In this document: positions 6,754-16,333 of the stretch, one piece after another
Position numbering within the stretch: position 1 is the stretch's first letter
How the letters are laid out: every line of letters begins with the position of its first letter
Assembly (NCBI RefSeq): GCF_001005315.1
Contig: NZ_LBMG01000027.1
Location: forward strand, 1-64,000
Length of the DNA: 64,000 nucleotides
From: Kordia jejudonensis
GTDB lineage: Bacteria > Bacteroidota > Bacteroidia > Flavobacteriales > Flavobacteriaceae
Direction of reading: 5' to 3'
Notes under the pieces: model-generated
The model's input: only the letters and a program-made list of their open reading frames with translations
The model's database searches: none
What the model was told of the DNA's origin: nothing
Translations under genes and position numbers: made by a program

Positions 6754-9183
6754 TTACCTCAATTCAGCTCCCAATTGTTTTTCGAAACTTTGCTGCAATT
6801 TGTTCATGATCTTATCAATCTGCTTATCAGTCAGCGTTTTATGCTCGTCTTGCAATGTGAAACTTACGGCATAACTTTTCTTGCCTTTTGGCAGATTTTT
6901 CCCTTCGTATACATCAAACAGATTTACTTCTTTGAGTAAATTACGTTCGCTTTGCTTGGCAATGTTGTGAATTTCGGCAAACGTAGTTTTTTCATCAATT
7001 AACAGTGCAAAATCTCTTCGTACCTTTGGAAACTTAGGAATCTCTTTAAACTTGATTTTTCTGTTTTTGGTAACTTCAATGACATTATCCCAATTGAAAT
7101 CTGCGAAAATTACTTGCTGCTTTATGTCAAACGCTTTTAATACGCTGCGTTTTACGATTCCAAATTCTACCAAATTCGTTTTTCCTAAACTCAAGATTAA
7201 ACCTTCTGAAAATAGATCGCTTTTGATAGGAGAAACTTTTAAAGAATGTAATCCTAAACGTGATAAAACACTTGTTACAATTCCTTTCGCATAAAAGAAA
7301 TCGCTGGTAACAGGTTTGCTTTGACGCCAAGTTTCAGCATTTGTATTTCCTGTAATTAGTAACGATAAATGTTTATGTTCTTCACGATTTTCACCGTAAT
7401 GATGATATGTTTTTCCGAATTCAAAGAATTTTAAATCCGATTGTTTTCTGTTGATATTGTGTGAAATAGCTTCCAATCCTGAGAATAATAACGATTGACG
7501 CATTACGGATAAATCGCCACTTAAAGGATTCAACATTGTAATATTGTGTTCTGCCTTTAATTGCTCAGAAAGTTCAGTATATGCGGCTGTTGTCAATGAG
7601 TTTGCCATGATTTCATAGAAACCTTGCGAAACTAATTGTGAACCCACAACATCTTGTAATTTATGATCTTCATAACGTGATGAATTGGCAACCGAAATAT
7701 GCCATTTTTCATCAAATTCAATATTATTGTAACCGTACACACGTAAAATTTCTTCAATGACGTCTGCTTCTCGTTGTACATCAACTCTGTATGCAGGAAT
7801 TGTTAAACCTAATCCACCATCGGTTACCGAATTGATTTTAATTTCTAATGATGATAAAATATTTTTGATCGTTTCTCTTGGCAATTCTTCTCCAATTAAT
7901 TTTGTGATATTGTCAAAAGAAACACGTACTTGGAAATCTTCAATTTTTGTCGGATAACTATCAGAAACATCACTTGTAATTTCGCCACCAGCCAATTCTT
8001 GAATTAACAAGGCAGCTCTTTTTAAAGCATATTCTGTACAGTTTGGATCAATTCCACGCTCAAAACGAAACGATGCATCTGTATTTAAACCATGACGTTT
8101 TGCAGTTTTACGCACAGAAACAGGATTAAAATAGGCACTTTCTAAGAATACATTTGTTGTTTGCTCAGTTACACCAGAATGCAAACCTCCAAAAACTCCC
8201 GCAATGCACAATGGTTTTTCAGCATCACAAATCATTAGATCGTCTTCGTGCAATTCGCGTTCTACTTCATCTAATGTTGTGAATTTTGTGCCAGTTTCAA
8301 GTGTTTTTACAATGATTTTATTTCCAGAAATATAATTTGCGTCAAAGGCATGTAACGGTTGTCCTAATTCGTGTAACACATAATTAGTGACATCAACTAC
8401 ATTATTTTTTGGGGTTAAACCGATTGCTTTTAATCGATGTTGCAACCATTCAGGTGACGATTTTACTTGAACTCCAGAAATCGTTACACCACAATAACGC
8501 GGCGCAAGTGTTTTGTCTGCTACATCTACATCAATTTTCAACGTTCGGTTGTCAACTCTAAAACTACTGGTAGAAGGCGTAATGAGTTCAAGTTTGAGAT
8601 CTTTTTGTTGCAAACCCGCTTTTAAATCTCTGGCAACTCCATAATGACTCATGGCATCTGCGCGGTTTGGTGTTAAGCCAATTTCAAAAACGGTATCATT
8701 TTCAATATCAAATACGTCGCTTGCTTTTGTTCCAGGAACTAAATCTTCGGCTAAAATCATGATTCCGTCGTGACTTTCGCCTAAACCAAGTTCGTCTTCG
8801 GCACAAATCATTCCATTAGAAACTTCGCCACGAATTTTCCCTTTTTTGATTTTAAATCCTTTGCCTTCTGCGTCGTACAATGTTGTGCCTACAGTAGCTA
8901 CAGGTACTTTTTGTCCAGCAGCAACATTTGGCGCGCCACATACAATTTGTACAGGTTCTCCCGTGCCAAGATCAACAGTAGTTACTTTTAAGCGGTCAGC
9001 ATTTGGATGTTGTACACAGGTTAAAACGTGTCCGACAACAATTCCTTCCAATCCGCCTTGTACAGATTCATATTTTTCAATGCCTTCAATCTCTAAACCT
9101 AAATCCGTTAAGAGTTCCCCTGTTTGTTCAGCGTCCCAGTCAAGTTGAATAAATTGCTTTACCCAATTATATGATATTTTCAT
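6754..9183 (-). CDS. pheT: Phenylalanine--tRNA ligase, beta subunit
   Basis: An 809-aa cytoplasmic protein, full length for bacterial PheT. It has the N-terminal OB-fold tRNA-binding domain (about 40-150, including VQIVCGAPNV and GMICAEDELGLGE), the B3/B4 editing region (about 215-390), the B5 domain, the catalytic-like core, and a C-terminal anticodon-binding FDX-ACB domain (from FPKVRRDFALLID to the end). With PheS it forms the alpha2beta2 synthetase that charges tRNA-Phe. pheS is not adjacent; the neighbours are small peptide genes and a response regulator, so the subunits are encoded apart here. The start at 9183 gives the family N-terminus MKISYNWVKQFI. Confidence 0.97.
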   Translation of the reverse strand: MKISYNWVKQFIQLDWDAEQTGELLTDLGLEIEGIEKYESVQGGLEGIVVGHVLTCVQHPNADRLKVTTVDLGTGEPVQIVCGAPNVAAGQKVPVATVGTTLYDAEGKGFKIKKGKIRGEVSNGMICAEDELGLGESHDGIMILAEDLVPGTKASDVFDIENDTVFEIGLTPNRADAMSHYGVARDLKAGLQQKDLKLELITPSTSSFRVDNRTLKIDVDVADKTLAPRYCGVTISGVQVKSSPEWLQHRLKAIGLTPKNNVVDVTNYVLHELGQPLHAFDANYISGNKIIVKTLETGTKFTTLDEVERELHEDDLMICDAEKPLCIAGVFGGLHSGVTEQTTNVFLESAYFNPVSVRKTAKRHGLNTDASFRFERGIDPNCTEYALKRAALLIQELAGGEITSDVSDSYPTKIEDFQVRVSFDNITKLIGEELPRETIKNILSSLEIKINSVTDGGLGLTIPAYRVDVQREADVIEEILRVYGYNNIEFDEKWHISVANSSRYEDHKLQDVVGSQLVSQGFYEIMANSLTTAAYTELSEQLKAEHNITMLNPLSGDLSVMRQSLLFSGLEAISHNINRKQSDLKFFEFGKTYHHYGENREEHKHLSLLITGNTNAETWRQSKPVTSDFFYAKGIVTSVLSRLGLHSLKVSPIKSDLFSEGLILSLGKTNLVEFGIVKRSVLKAFDIKQQVIFADFNWDNVIEVTKNRKIKFKEIPKFPKVRRDFALLIDEKTTFAEIHNIAKQSERNLLKEVNLFDVYEGKNLPKGKKSYAVSFTLQDEHKTLTDKQIDKIMNKLQQSFEKQLGAELR

Positions 9184-9571
9184 TCTTAGTAGTATTCGAT
9201 AATCGACAAAGATAAGATAATGCGGTAAGTTGACAAATAACTTTGAGTCTGATTTTAGATACTGTTAATGTCTTTTTATCGCTATGCTTTAAGAATGAAG
9301 AAGACTTCGCTTACATATAATAGAATCAAGATCGCTTCACTTCTAGAAAATAGAATAAAGATGATTTTTTTCTACTGTAAAATTCTAACAATTTAACTGC
9401 GTAGCGATTTCTGCTTTCGCCGGAATGACAAGAAGATACTATGAAAGAAAGTTCAAAAATCTAATGATAAGGCTAATTCAAGAACAAAAGAAGTCTAAAA
9501 ATCCAATAGAAGCGGTCCTATATCTAACAGCGACAGCGATCTAAGAGATTCCCGCCAGAACGGGAACGAGT
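9184..9571. other. Non-coding gap with decayed palindromic repeat fragments
   Basis: No gene was found in these 388 bases. TTCCCG-6 nt-CGGGAA at 9549-9566 is a short palindrome just after the LytTR stop codon, and the words TTTCGCCGGAATGACAAG at 9417 resemble the palindrome at 24030. The rest is low-complexity text with recurring TCTAA and AGCGA words. The pheT promoter must lie near the right end of pheT, at about 9190-9250. Confidence 0.5.
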
Positions 9572-10297
9572 CTAAAGAATAAGTTCCTTAATTTTATTCG
9601 CATAACTACGACTTACTTTTACTTTCTCATTATTCTTTAAAATCAAAATATAACTTTTTCCATATTTTGAAACTTCTTTGATCGAAGGTAAATTCACAAT
9701 TATACTACGATGAATGCGCATAAATTGTTTCGGATTGAGTTTTTCTTCCAGTTGTGAAATTCCTCGGTTACTCAAGTAATTTTCTGTAGTATCATAAATT
9801 TTAGAATAACTTCCGTAAGCTTCTATATAATAAATATCCTCAGTGGCAAGCGTCACATATTTTGTGCCTTTTTCTACAATAATACGATCAGGAAATGTAG
9901 GTTTGGAAAGAATATGATCGTCTGCTAATGGTGCTATTTGACTCGGCGAATTGTCTTTTAACTTGCTTATTGCTTTGTCAAAACGTTCTTTTGTATACGG
10001 TTTTAGTAAATAATCAACCGCATGCACTTCAAAGGCTTTTAGCGCGTATTTATCATAAGCGGTACTAAAAATTATGGTGGGTAATTCGTTTAAATGTTCC
10101 AACACGTCAAAACCTGTCAATCCAGGCATTTGAATGTCCATAAATACCAAATCGGGTTTAAACTTGTTAATAATTTTGATAGCATCTACGCCATTATTTG
10201 CTTCTCCGATCAAAATTAACTCGCTATGATATTCTAAATATTCTTTGATGAGCGTTCTTCCAGATTTTTCATCATCAACAATGATAACCTTTTTCAT
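9572..10297 (-). CDS. LytTR-family response regulator
   Basis: A 241-aa cytoplasmic transcription regulator. The receiver domain (1-120) has the acidic pair D8/D9, phospho-acceptor D54 in VFMDIQMPG, and K99 in LLKPY. A linker leads to a LytTR DNA-binding domain (about 135-240) with the FMRIHRSIIVN motif. It lies downstream of the LytS-like kinase gene (10386-11447), 88 bases away on the same strand, so the kinase is its evident partner. Targets are not shown by the sequence; the divergently placed barrel gene at 12286 is a natural candidate. Confidence 0.93.
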   Translation of the reverse strand: MKKVIIVDDEKSGRTLIKEYLEYHSELILIGEANNGVDAIKIINKFKPDLVFMDIQMPGLTGFDVLEHLNELPTIIFSTAYDKYALKAFEVHAVDYLLKPYTKERFDKAISKLKDNSPSQIAPLADDHILSKPTFPDRIIVEKGTKYVTLATEDIYYIEAYGSYSKIYDTTENYLSNRGISQLEEKLNPKQFMRIHRSIIVNLPSIKEVSKYGKSYILILKNNEKVKVSRSYANKIKELIL

Positions 10298-10385
10298 GTG
10301 TTTGTGTGTAGTATTGCTTTTAATTTTTGGGTATTATACCAATTCAACTTCGCTTTTAAAGTCGCATTTTAGAATAGATTTGGTA

Positions 10386-11447
10386 TTACAATTCAAAATA
10401 TACTTTTAATCCTGACGGAACATTATCTGAAAATGTAAGCGTCGAATTGTACATTTTTTGCAAACGTTTCTGCGTGTTACTGATGCCAACACCAAGATTG
10501 AAAAGCTGTTCTTTATTTTGTACGCCAACGCCAGTATCGTTGATTTCAAAGATCAATTTTCCTGCTAATTCTCTGACCATGATTTCAATTTCTCCACCTT
10601 GTACCAACGGCGAAATGCCATGTTTTACAGAATTTTCTACCAACGGTTGTAAAATCATTGGCGGAATTTTTCGCGAAAGCAATTCATCAGGAACATGCAT
10701 TTGTATTTTTAGTCGATCTTCAAATCTTCGTTGTTCTAGTTTCAAATATTTATTGACAAAATCGAGTTCTTCTGCAAGCGTTACATAATCTTCTCGACTC
10801 GCTTTTAATTGATAACGGAACAAATCGGACAATTCGGCAATCATTTCACGCGTATCTTCCATTTCACTTGGAACACTTGCATTGATCGTATTAAATACAT
10901 TGTATAGAAAGTGTGGATTCAACTGCGCTTTTATGGCACTCAATTCACTTTTCAATGCAGCATTTTTAAGTTCAACTTCATAGCGCATTTTGTATTGATT
11001 GATCACATAATATTCATAGGCATGCAATAAGGAAAATTGTATCAAATAAATTAAGGTAGGAATGTAAATATCCCACACTTGTCCCGTGCCGCCCATGTGC
11101 CAATATCCGTAAGTTTCACAGATGTAATAAAATAACTTCCAAGAACATAGAATGAAAAATGGCAATCCGAAAAGGTGTAATAACAAGCGTTGCCATAATT
11201 TGTATTTTCTGAATACTTTAAAAATAAAAAACCATACAATAGAAGTCGCAAGAAACATGATAATGTATTGCAATCCTTCATTGTCAAACCAGCTTTCAGG
11301 ACTGAACAAATCGGAACTTTTTCTATACTCCAGCGGTCTATTAAACCATAATGTAACATGATACACTATAGAGAGTAGAAAATACGTCCCCATAAGTGCA
11401 AATATTTCAAAAATTTTAATACCAAAAATACGCTTGTTCTTCATCAT
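10386..11447 (-). CDS. LytS-like sensor histidine kinase
   Basis: A 353-aa inner-membrane kinase. Four hydrophobic segments (about 12-32, 58-78, 88-108, 126-148) are followed by a short coiled coil and the His_kinase domain, with H179 in QLNPHFLYN. The HATPase region has VENSVKHG and NDTGVG motifs. There is no large extracellular sensor, so the stimulus is probably sensed within or close to the membrane. Its start codon directly follows the stop codon of the secreted-protein gene upstream (TAAATG), indicating one transcript with the LytTR regulator. Confidence 0.92.
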   Translation of the reverse strand: MMKNKRIFGIKIFEIFALMGTYFLLSIVYHVTLWFNRPLEYRKSSDLFSPESWFDNEGLQYIIMFLATSIVWFFIFKVFRKYKLWQRLLLHLFGLPFFILCSWKLFYYICETYGYWHMGGTGQVWDIYIPTLIYLIQFSLLHAYEYYVINQYKMRYEVELKNAALKSELSAIKAQLNPHFLYNVFNTINASVPSEMEDTREMIAELSDLFRYQLKASREDYVTLAEELDFVNKYLKLEQRRFEDRLKIQMHVPDELLSRKIPPMILQPLVENSVKHGISPLVQGGEIEIMVRELAGKLIFEINDTGVGVQNKEQLFNLGVGISNTQKRLQKMYNSTLTFSDNVPSGLKVYFEL

Positions 11448-12104
11448 TTATTTTTTTTCAAATACATACCACATTTCTTTTGTCATTGCACGGAACGTCA
11501 CTTTGAGCAAACCGTTGGCAGTTTTTATGGTATAATTTCCTTTAGCTCCAGCAATTGATAACAAACGTCCTTCTTCATAGGCAAGCGCTTGTCCATCACG
11601 ATAGTAAAAAATAACACCGTTAGAAAACTCTAAACTAGCATCATATCCTGTTTTTTCATTATAGCTAAAATACCTTTCTTTTGTCAAATACACCGAATTA
11701 CTTTGATAACTAGTCGATTTTTTATCTGTACGCTTCTTATAATTCCCATCAGAAGGACGATTAAAATGATCTTCAGAGCCTTTTGCACTATAATCTCGGT
11801 CTGTTTTTCCTAGTATCAATTTTCCACTTGTTAAATCGTATGCATCAGGCGTATCGTTCCAAGAAACAAACACATATAACGTAATTGGTTGTACAATTTC
11901 ATATACTTTTAATTTTTCTAAACTATCAGCATTCAGTACGGTATTGCCTTCTGCATCTTGCACTAAAAAGTTGGTGCCTGGCGGATAGCTAATTGTTTTT
12001 TGGTCGTTCAATTCTATTTTTAAATAGCTTTGCGTACCTATTTCGGCGTTACACATAACTACGGCAAAAAGTAATGCCATCGAGGATAAAAATAATTTTT
12101 TCAT
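11448..12104 (-). CDS. Secreted protein of unknown function in a two-component operon
   Basis: A 218-aa protein with a clear signal peptide (MKKLFLSSMALLFAVVMCNA, cut before Glu). I do not recognise a family. The mature part is beta-rich with many aromatic residues and a lysine-rich segment near 130-145 (RTDKKSTSYQ). It is the first gene of a three-gene unit with the kinase (next start codon adjoins its stop) and LytTR regulator. It may be a periplasmic sensor accessory or a product under their control. Divergent transcription from the barrel gene leaves 181 bases of shared upstream DNA. Confidence 0.75.
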   Translation of the reverse strand: MKKLFLSSMALLFAVVMCNAEIGTQSYLKIELNDQKTISYPPGTNFLVQDAEGNTVLNADSLEKLKVYEIVQPITLYVFVSWNDTPDAYDLTSGKLILGKTDRDYSAKGSEDHFNRPSDGNYKKRTDKKSTSYQSNSVYLTKERYFSYNEKTGYDASLEFSNGVIFYYRDGQALAYEEGRLLSIAGAKGNYTIKTANGLLKVTFRAMTKEMWYVFEKK

Positions 12105-12285
12105 ACTGCTTTATTTTTTTGTTTGCTCAAAACTACGAGGAATCACGCTGGTATAAAACGAACTTTTCATGAGTCGCCTTATATACTGATGAATGGTCCT
12201 TGGACAACTCATATACGATTTGGGTCAACTCATAACTTTTGCATTGCAGCACGCTGTTTTACCATACATATTTGTGGAAAATTAA

Positions 12286-14706
12286 ATGATTATGCACTTA
12301 AAAACTACTTTTCTAACACTTGTATTAGCCTTGTTTTTCTCTCTTATTGTAAAAAGTCAAACGCAAGAAACAAGCATACTTACAGGGAAAATTGTTTCAG
12401 AAAACAACGAAGTATTGCCGTTTGTAAATGTACTTGTACGCACGCCAGACACTATATTGGTAAAAGCAACGATTTCAAATGAAAAAGGAATCTTTACCAT
12501 TAAAGATATTGTTCCCAATACATACACACTAACTATTTCTTTTGTTGGATATAATTCGCTTTCGCGAGAAATTACAATTCGTAAGGGAAAAAACGATCTT
12601 GGAACTATTCCACTAAAAGTAGCGACCGAATCTTTAGAAGCTGTTACAGTCGTTGCTGAAAAACCAATCATTCAGGTTGAACCAGATAAAACAGTTTTTA
12701 ATGTAGCAAATACAGTTGGAAGCGCAGGGAACAACGGATTGGAAATTCTAAGAAAAGCGCCAGGTGTACGTTTGGATAATGATAATAATATTATTGTTGA
12801 AGGAAAAACAGGTGTGTTAATCTATATTGATGATCGTCAGAGTTTCTTAGCAGGAGACGATTTGACAGCTTTTTTACAATCGCTACAAGCGGATACTATT
12901 GAAAGTATCGAAATCATTACGCAACCTTCTGCGCGATATGATGCGGCAGGAAATGCGGGAATCATTAACATTAAACTCAAAAGAGAAAAAGGCTTGGGAA
13001 CGCGCGGAAGCATTTCTAGTACATTAACGATTGGCGATTTTGCACGAACGAACAATTCGGTATCTATAAATAGTCGATTCAAAAAATGGAATTTCTTTGG
13101 AAGCTATTCTAACTTTTTAGGGCGTTCTACAGGGTTTATCGATTTATATAGAACACAAGGCGATAACATATTTGATGCACAAACCGATTCCGAATACGAT
13201 GCATTTTCAAATAATTTTAGAACAGGAGCCGATTATTACCTCACTAAAGAAAGTATTTTAGGTGCAGTTGTTAGTGTAAATTTGCGCGATTCGGAATCAC
13301 GTTCAAACAGTGTAACGCCTATAATTGATAGAAATACACGCGTGACGGACAGTATTTTACGTGCGCCAAACAGTTCGGAAAACAACAGTGTCAATTTGAA
13401 TGCAAACATAAATTATCGTTACAAAGATACGCTTGGTACAAGTTTTAGTGCCGATTTGGATTATGGACGTTACAGTCGTGATCGTTTTAACAATCAGCCT
13501 AACTTTTACACAACGCCGACAGGAGACATTTTAAATGCGAACATCACGTATCAAGAAACACCAATTGATATTAATATTTATGCTGCCAGAGTAGATTACG
13601 GTCAAAAATTAGGAAAAGGAACCTTTGAAACAGGCGCAAAAGTATCAAAAGTAGTTACAGATAATATATTTAACTTTTTTAATGTTGTCAACGGAATCAA
13701 TACCTTCAATACAGATCGAAGCAACGCGTTTGAATATGATGAAGAAATTTATGCTGTATATGCCAAATACAATTTTGCATTGGGCAAGTGGAAATTTCAA
13801 GGCGGTTTGCGCATAGAACGTACCAATTCAGAAGGAACATTAACGGCGGAAAATACAAATCAAAATCAAGTGGTTTCTCGCACGTATACAGATTACTTTC
13901 CATCCGCAGGAATATCGTTTCAAGCCAATCAAATCAATTCTTTTGCATTAAGTTACAGTCGTAGAATTCAACGTCCGAACTATCAATCGTTAAATCCATT
14001 TGAATTTCAATTGGACGAACTTAGTTTCAGTCGTGGAAATCCGTTCTTGCAACCACAATACACCAACAATTTTAAACTTTCGCATACCTATAAATACACA
14101 TTAACTACCAGTTTGAGTTATTCGTACATCGCTGACTTTTTTGCACGTGTAACGGAAGCAGAAGGCGAAAATAGAAACTTCTTAAACACGCGAAATGTAG
14201 CCGATCAGGAAGTGTACAATTTAAGTATTTCATATCCTTTCAAAGTCAACAGTTGGTGGCGCGCGTATGCCAATGTGTACGGTTCGTATAGTAAATACAC
14301 AGCTACGAATCCTGCGTTCATTTCCATAGATCAAGAAACTTTTGGATTTTACGCACAAAACACATTTTCGTTGCCAAAAGACATAAAATTAGAAGTCAGC
14401 GGTTGGTATAGCAGTCCATCTATTTGGGGCGGAACTTATGAAACTAGAAGTTTAGGTTCGTTAAACATTGCAGTGCAAAAATCGTGGAAAAACTGGACAG
14501 GGAAAATCACACTAAACGATGCTTTATACACAATTCCGTGGCAAGGAATGACCCAATTTGGAGATTTACGAATTGATGGTCGTGGCGGAAGTGACAGTCG
14601 AAATATCAACTTTTACGTACGGTATTCATTTGGAAATAATGACGTAAAAAAAGCGAAACAACGTGATGGAAGTCTAGAAGATGAAAAGGGGAGAATTGGT
14701 GGGTAA
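12286..14706 (+). CDS. Outer-membrane beta-barrel protein with carboxypeptidase-regulatory-like domain
   Basis: An 806-aa outer-membrane protein. A signal peptide (ends near KSQ) is followed by a carboxypeptidase-regulatory-like domain (about 30-110: LTGKIVSENNEVLPFVNV, FVGYNSLS). Next come a plug-like region (about 118-235) and a long barrel of the outer-membrane beta-barrel family 3 type. No N-terminal TonB box was recognised, so TonB dependence is uncertain. The second in-frame ATG, at 12292, is an equally good start (MHLKTTFL). The gene faces the secreted protein/kinase/LytTR unit and may be regulated by it. The C-terminal tail is charged (about 20 residues) rather than ending on a barrel aromatic. 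Repeat C starts 10 bases after its stop codon. Confidence 0.88.
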   Translation: MIMHLKTTFLTLVLALFFSLIVKSQTQETSILTGKIVSENNEVLPFVNVLVRTPDTILVKATISNEKGIFTIKDIVPNTYTLTISFVGYNSLSREITIRKGKNDLGTIPLKVATESLEAVTVVAEKPIIQVEPDKTVFNVANTVGSAGNNGLEILRKAPGVRLDNDNNIIVEGKTGVLIYIDDRQSFLAGDDLTAFLQSLQADTIESIEIITQPSARYDAAGNAGIINIKLKREKGLGTRGSISSTLTIGDFARTNNSVSINSRFKKWNFFGSYSNFLGRSTGFIDLYRTQGDNIFDAQTDSEYDAFSNNFRTGADYYLTKESILGAVVSVNLRDSESRSNSVTPIIDRNTRVTDSILRAPNSSENNSVNLNANINYRYKDTLGTSFSADLDYGRYSRDRFNNQPNFYTTPTGDILNANITYQETPIDINIYAARVDYGQKLGKGTFETGAKVSKVVTDNIFNFFNVVNGINTFNTDRSNAFEYDEEIYAVYAKYNFALGKWKFQGGLRIERTNSEGTLTAENTNQNQVVSRTYTDYFPSAGISFQANQINSFALSYSRRIQRPNYQSLNPFEFQLDELSFSRGNPFLQPQYTNNFKLSHTYKYTLTTSLSYSYIADFFARVTEAEGENRNFLNTRNVADQEVYNLSISYPFKVNSWWRAYANVYGSYSKYTATNPAFISIDQETFGFYAQNTFSLPKDIKLEVSGWYSSPSIWGGTYETRSLGSLNIAVQKSWKNWTGKITLNDALYTIPWQGMTQFGDLRIDGRGGSDSRNINFYVRYSFGNNDVKKAKQRDGSLEDEKGRIGG

Positions 14707-14716
14707 GTTACTTATG

Positions 14717-15048
14717 TTAAAATCAGTTCGATATGTAAATTAATTTCGTTTTTACTTTTCCGAAGTATAACAGGAATTTTTCGTTAAGAATTTTTGAAAC
14801 CTTGGAAATCGAAGATTCATGAACTCCTTGATTTAACATAAAAGATAGTGAACTAAAAAATTTAGAAAAACTCATGTGGTTTTAGTTTTTTCCAGAAAGA
14901 AAAACTAAAAATACCTCTGGAAATGCTCAGCATTCATGAATACTTTAATTTAAAATATAGATGACATGAACTAAAAGTTCCCTTTCTTTTGTTGACGCCT
15001 GTGCTGAACTTGATTCAGTATTCTTTGGGAAAGCAAAGAAAACGAAAA
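14717..15048 (+). repeat. Interspersed repeat, copy C (right end missing)
   Basis: It starts with TTAAAATCAGTTCGA, a variant of the terminal repeat, 10 bases after a stop codon. It contains the TTTTAGTTTTT/AAAAACTAAAA hairpin (about 14880-14910) and ACCTCTGGAAATGC. The match fades after AAGCAAAGAAAACGAAAATA, before the CGAACTGACGTTAA end. The rest of the gap to 15216 is AT-rich with no gene seen. Confidence 0.8.
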
Positions 15049-15216
15049 TAAAAATATGATTTTAAGTTTTAATTAGTAAAAATTAACTAAAAACTTATGT
15101 AGAATTTACGTCATATTATTAAATCTTACAACTCATCATCAAAAAAGTACAATTCAGACAAAAAAAATAGCAAAACCATTATTTGCATAGCATCTTTATC
15201 AAAAAAAATAAAGACA

Positions 15217-15708
15217 ATGCCACACGATAGTATAGGATGGATTCATACGATAGCCGCATTGATAGCGTTGCTGACAGGAAGTATTATTTTAGCCAACACA
15301 AAAGGAACATTGCTTCACAAACAAATAGGGAGAGTTTACGGAGTTTCAATGATTGTTGTCTGTGTGACTTCATTTATGATTTATCGTGTGCACAACAGCA
15401 TCGGAATATTACACTTTTTTGCGTTGGTTAGCACTGTGACACTATTGCTAGGAATGTTACCCTTATACATCAAAGGTTTCAAGAATCCGATTATGAATCA
15501 TTTGGCTTGGATGTATTGGTCTGTGATTGGATTGTATTGTGCGTTTGCTGCTGAAATTTTTACACGTTTTCCAATGATTTTCGACATCAAAAATACGTAT
15601 GGAATCTTTTATATGTTTGTTGGAATTTCGGCTGGATTGGTTGGAATGATTGGCGGCATCTTTTTTAAGAAGAAAAAAATACAGTGGCAAGAACAGTTTG
15701 GTCAGTAA
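15217..15708 (+). CDS. DUF2306-type membrane protein
   Basis: A 163-aa integral membrane protein with four to five hydrophobic segments. It has the features of DUF2306: a first helix with a histidine (GWIHTIAALIALLTGSI), the HKQIGRVYGVSM loop, and a late helix ending in a lysine-rich cytoplasmic tail (KKKKIQWQEQFGQ). The family's biochemical role is unknown; the conserved histidines hint at ligand or haem binding, but nothing here proves that. It is monocistronic, placed after repeat C. Confidence 0.8.
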   Translation: MPHDSIGWIHTIAALIALLTGSIILANTKGTLLHKQIGRVYGVSMIVVCVTSFMIYRVHNSIGILHFFALVSTVTLLLGMLPLYIKGFKNPIMNHLAWMYWSVIGLYCAFAAEIFTRFPMIFDIKNTYGIFYMFVGISAGLVGMIGGIFFKKKKIQWQEQFGQ

Positions 15709-15846
15709 CTATTTAAAATGATCCGTTATTTAATTATTGCTAATCCCTCAAATCCATTCATAAAACAGTTGTAAGTATCTCTCGAAATTAGTGTGCCTTT
15801 TTTTTAAAACGCTCGTAAAGTTGTTTCAAGTTGGAAAATCAACATA

Positions 15847-16218
15847 TCAAGATTTCGGTACTCTCAAAATCTTCTCCATCTTTCTACCTTTGGCAATTTC
15901 ATCAATCAATTTATCCAAATAGCGTACTTTTTGAGTCAACTCATTGTCAATTTCTTCAATTCTGTATCCACAAATTACACCTTTGATCAAATGTGCATTC
16001 GGATGCAAAGTCGCTTCCTCGAAAAAAGTTTTAAAAGTAACTTTACGATCAATCAATTCTTGAATTTTTTCGTCGTCAAATCCTGTGAGCCATGTAATTA
16101 CTTCGTGTAATTCTGCTACGGTTCTTCCTTTCTTTTCCACTTTAGTGACATAATGTGGATACACAGAAAAAAACTTCATATTGGCAACGCGTTCGTTATG
16201 TTCAGGTGTTACTTTCAT
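15847..16218 (-). CDS. DUF2200 family protein
   Basis: A 123-aa soluble protein that matches DUF2200 along its whole length: ANMKFFSVYPHYVTKVEKKG, WLTGFDD, HLIKGVICGYR and VRYLDKLIDEIAKGRKMEK. The function is unknown. The gene is alone, divergent from the TlpA-like lipoprotein gene at 16334. Confidence 0.9.
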   Translation of the reverse strand: MKVTPEHNERVANMKFFSVYPHYVTKVEKKGRTVAELHEVITWLTGFDDEKIQELIDRKVTFKTFFEEATLHPNAHLIKGVICGYRIEEIDNELTQKVRYLDKLIDEIAKGRKMEKILRVPKS

Positions 16219-16333
16219 GGTGACTCATTTTATAATTAAAACTAATTGAATTCTTTCGTAAAACAAAATCATCTTACATTTTATTGTAATTTGTGCACAA
16301 TTGTCCGAACTAACATCTAATAAAACCGATGAC

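Noticed and set aside
12123-12482. Plus-strand 119-codon frame overlapping the barrel gene start
   Set aside because: It is in another frame of a clear signal peptide and receptor domain; its composition (Cys/His/Arg-rich) is typical of a shadow frame.
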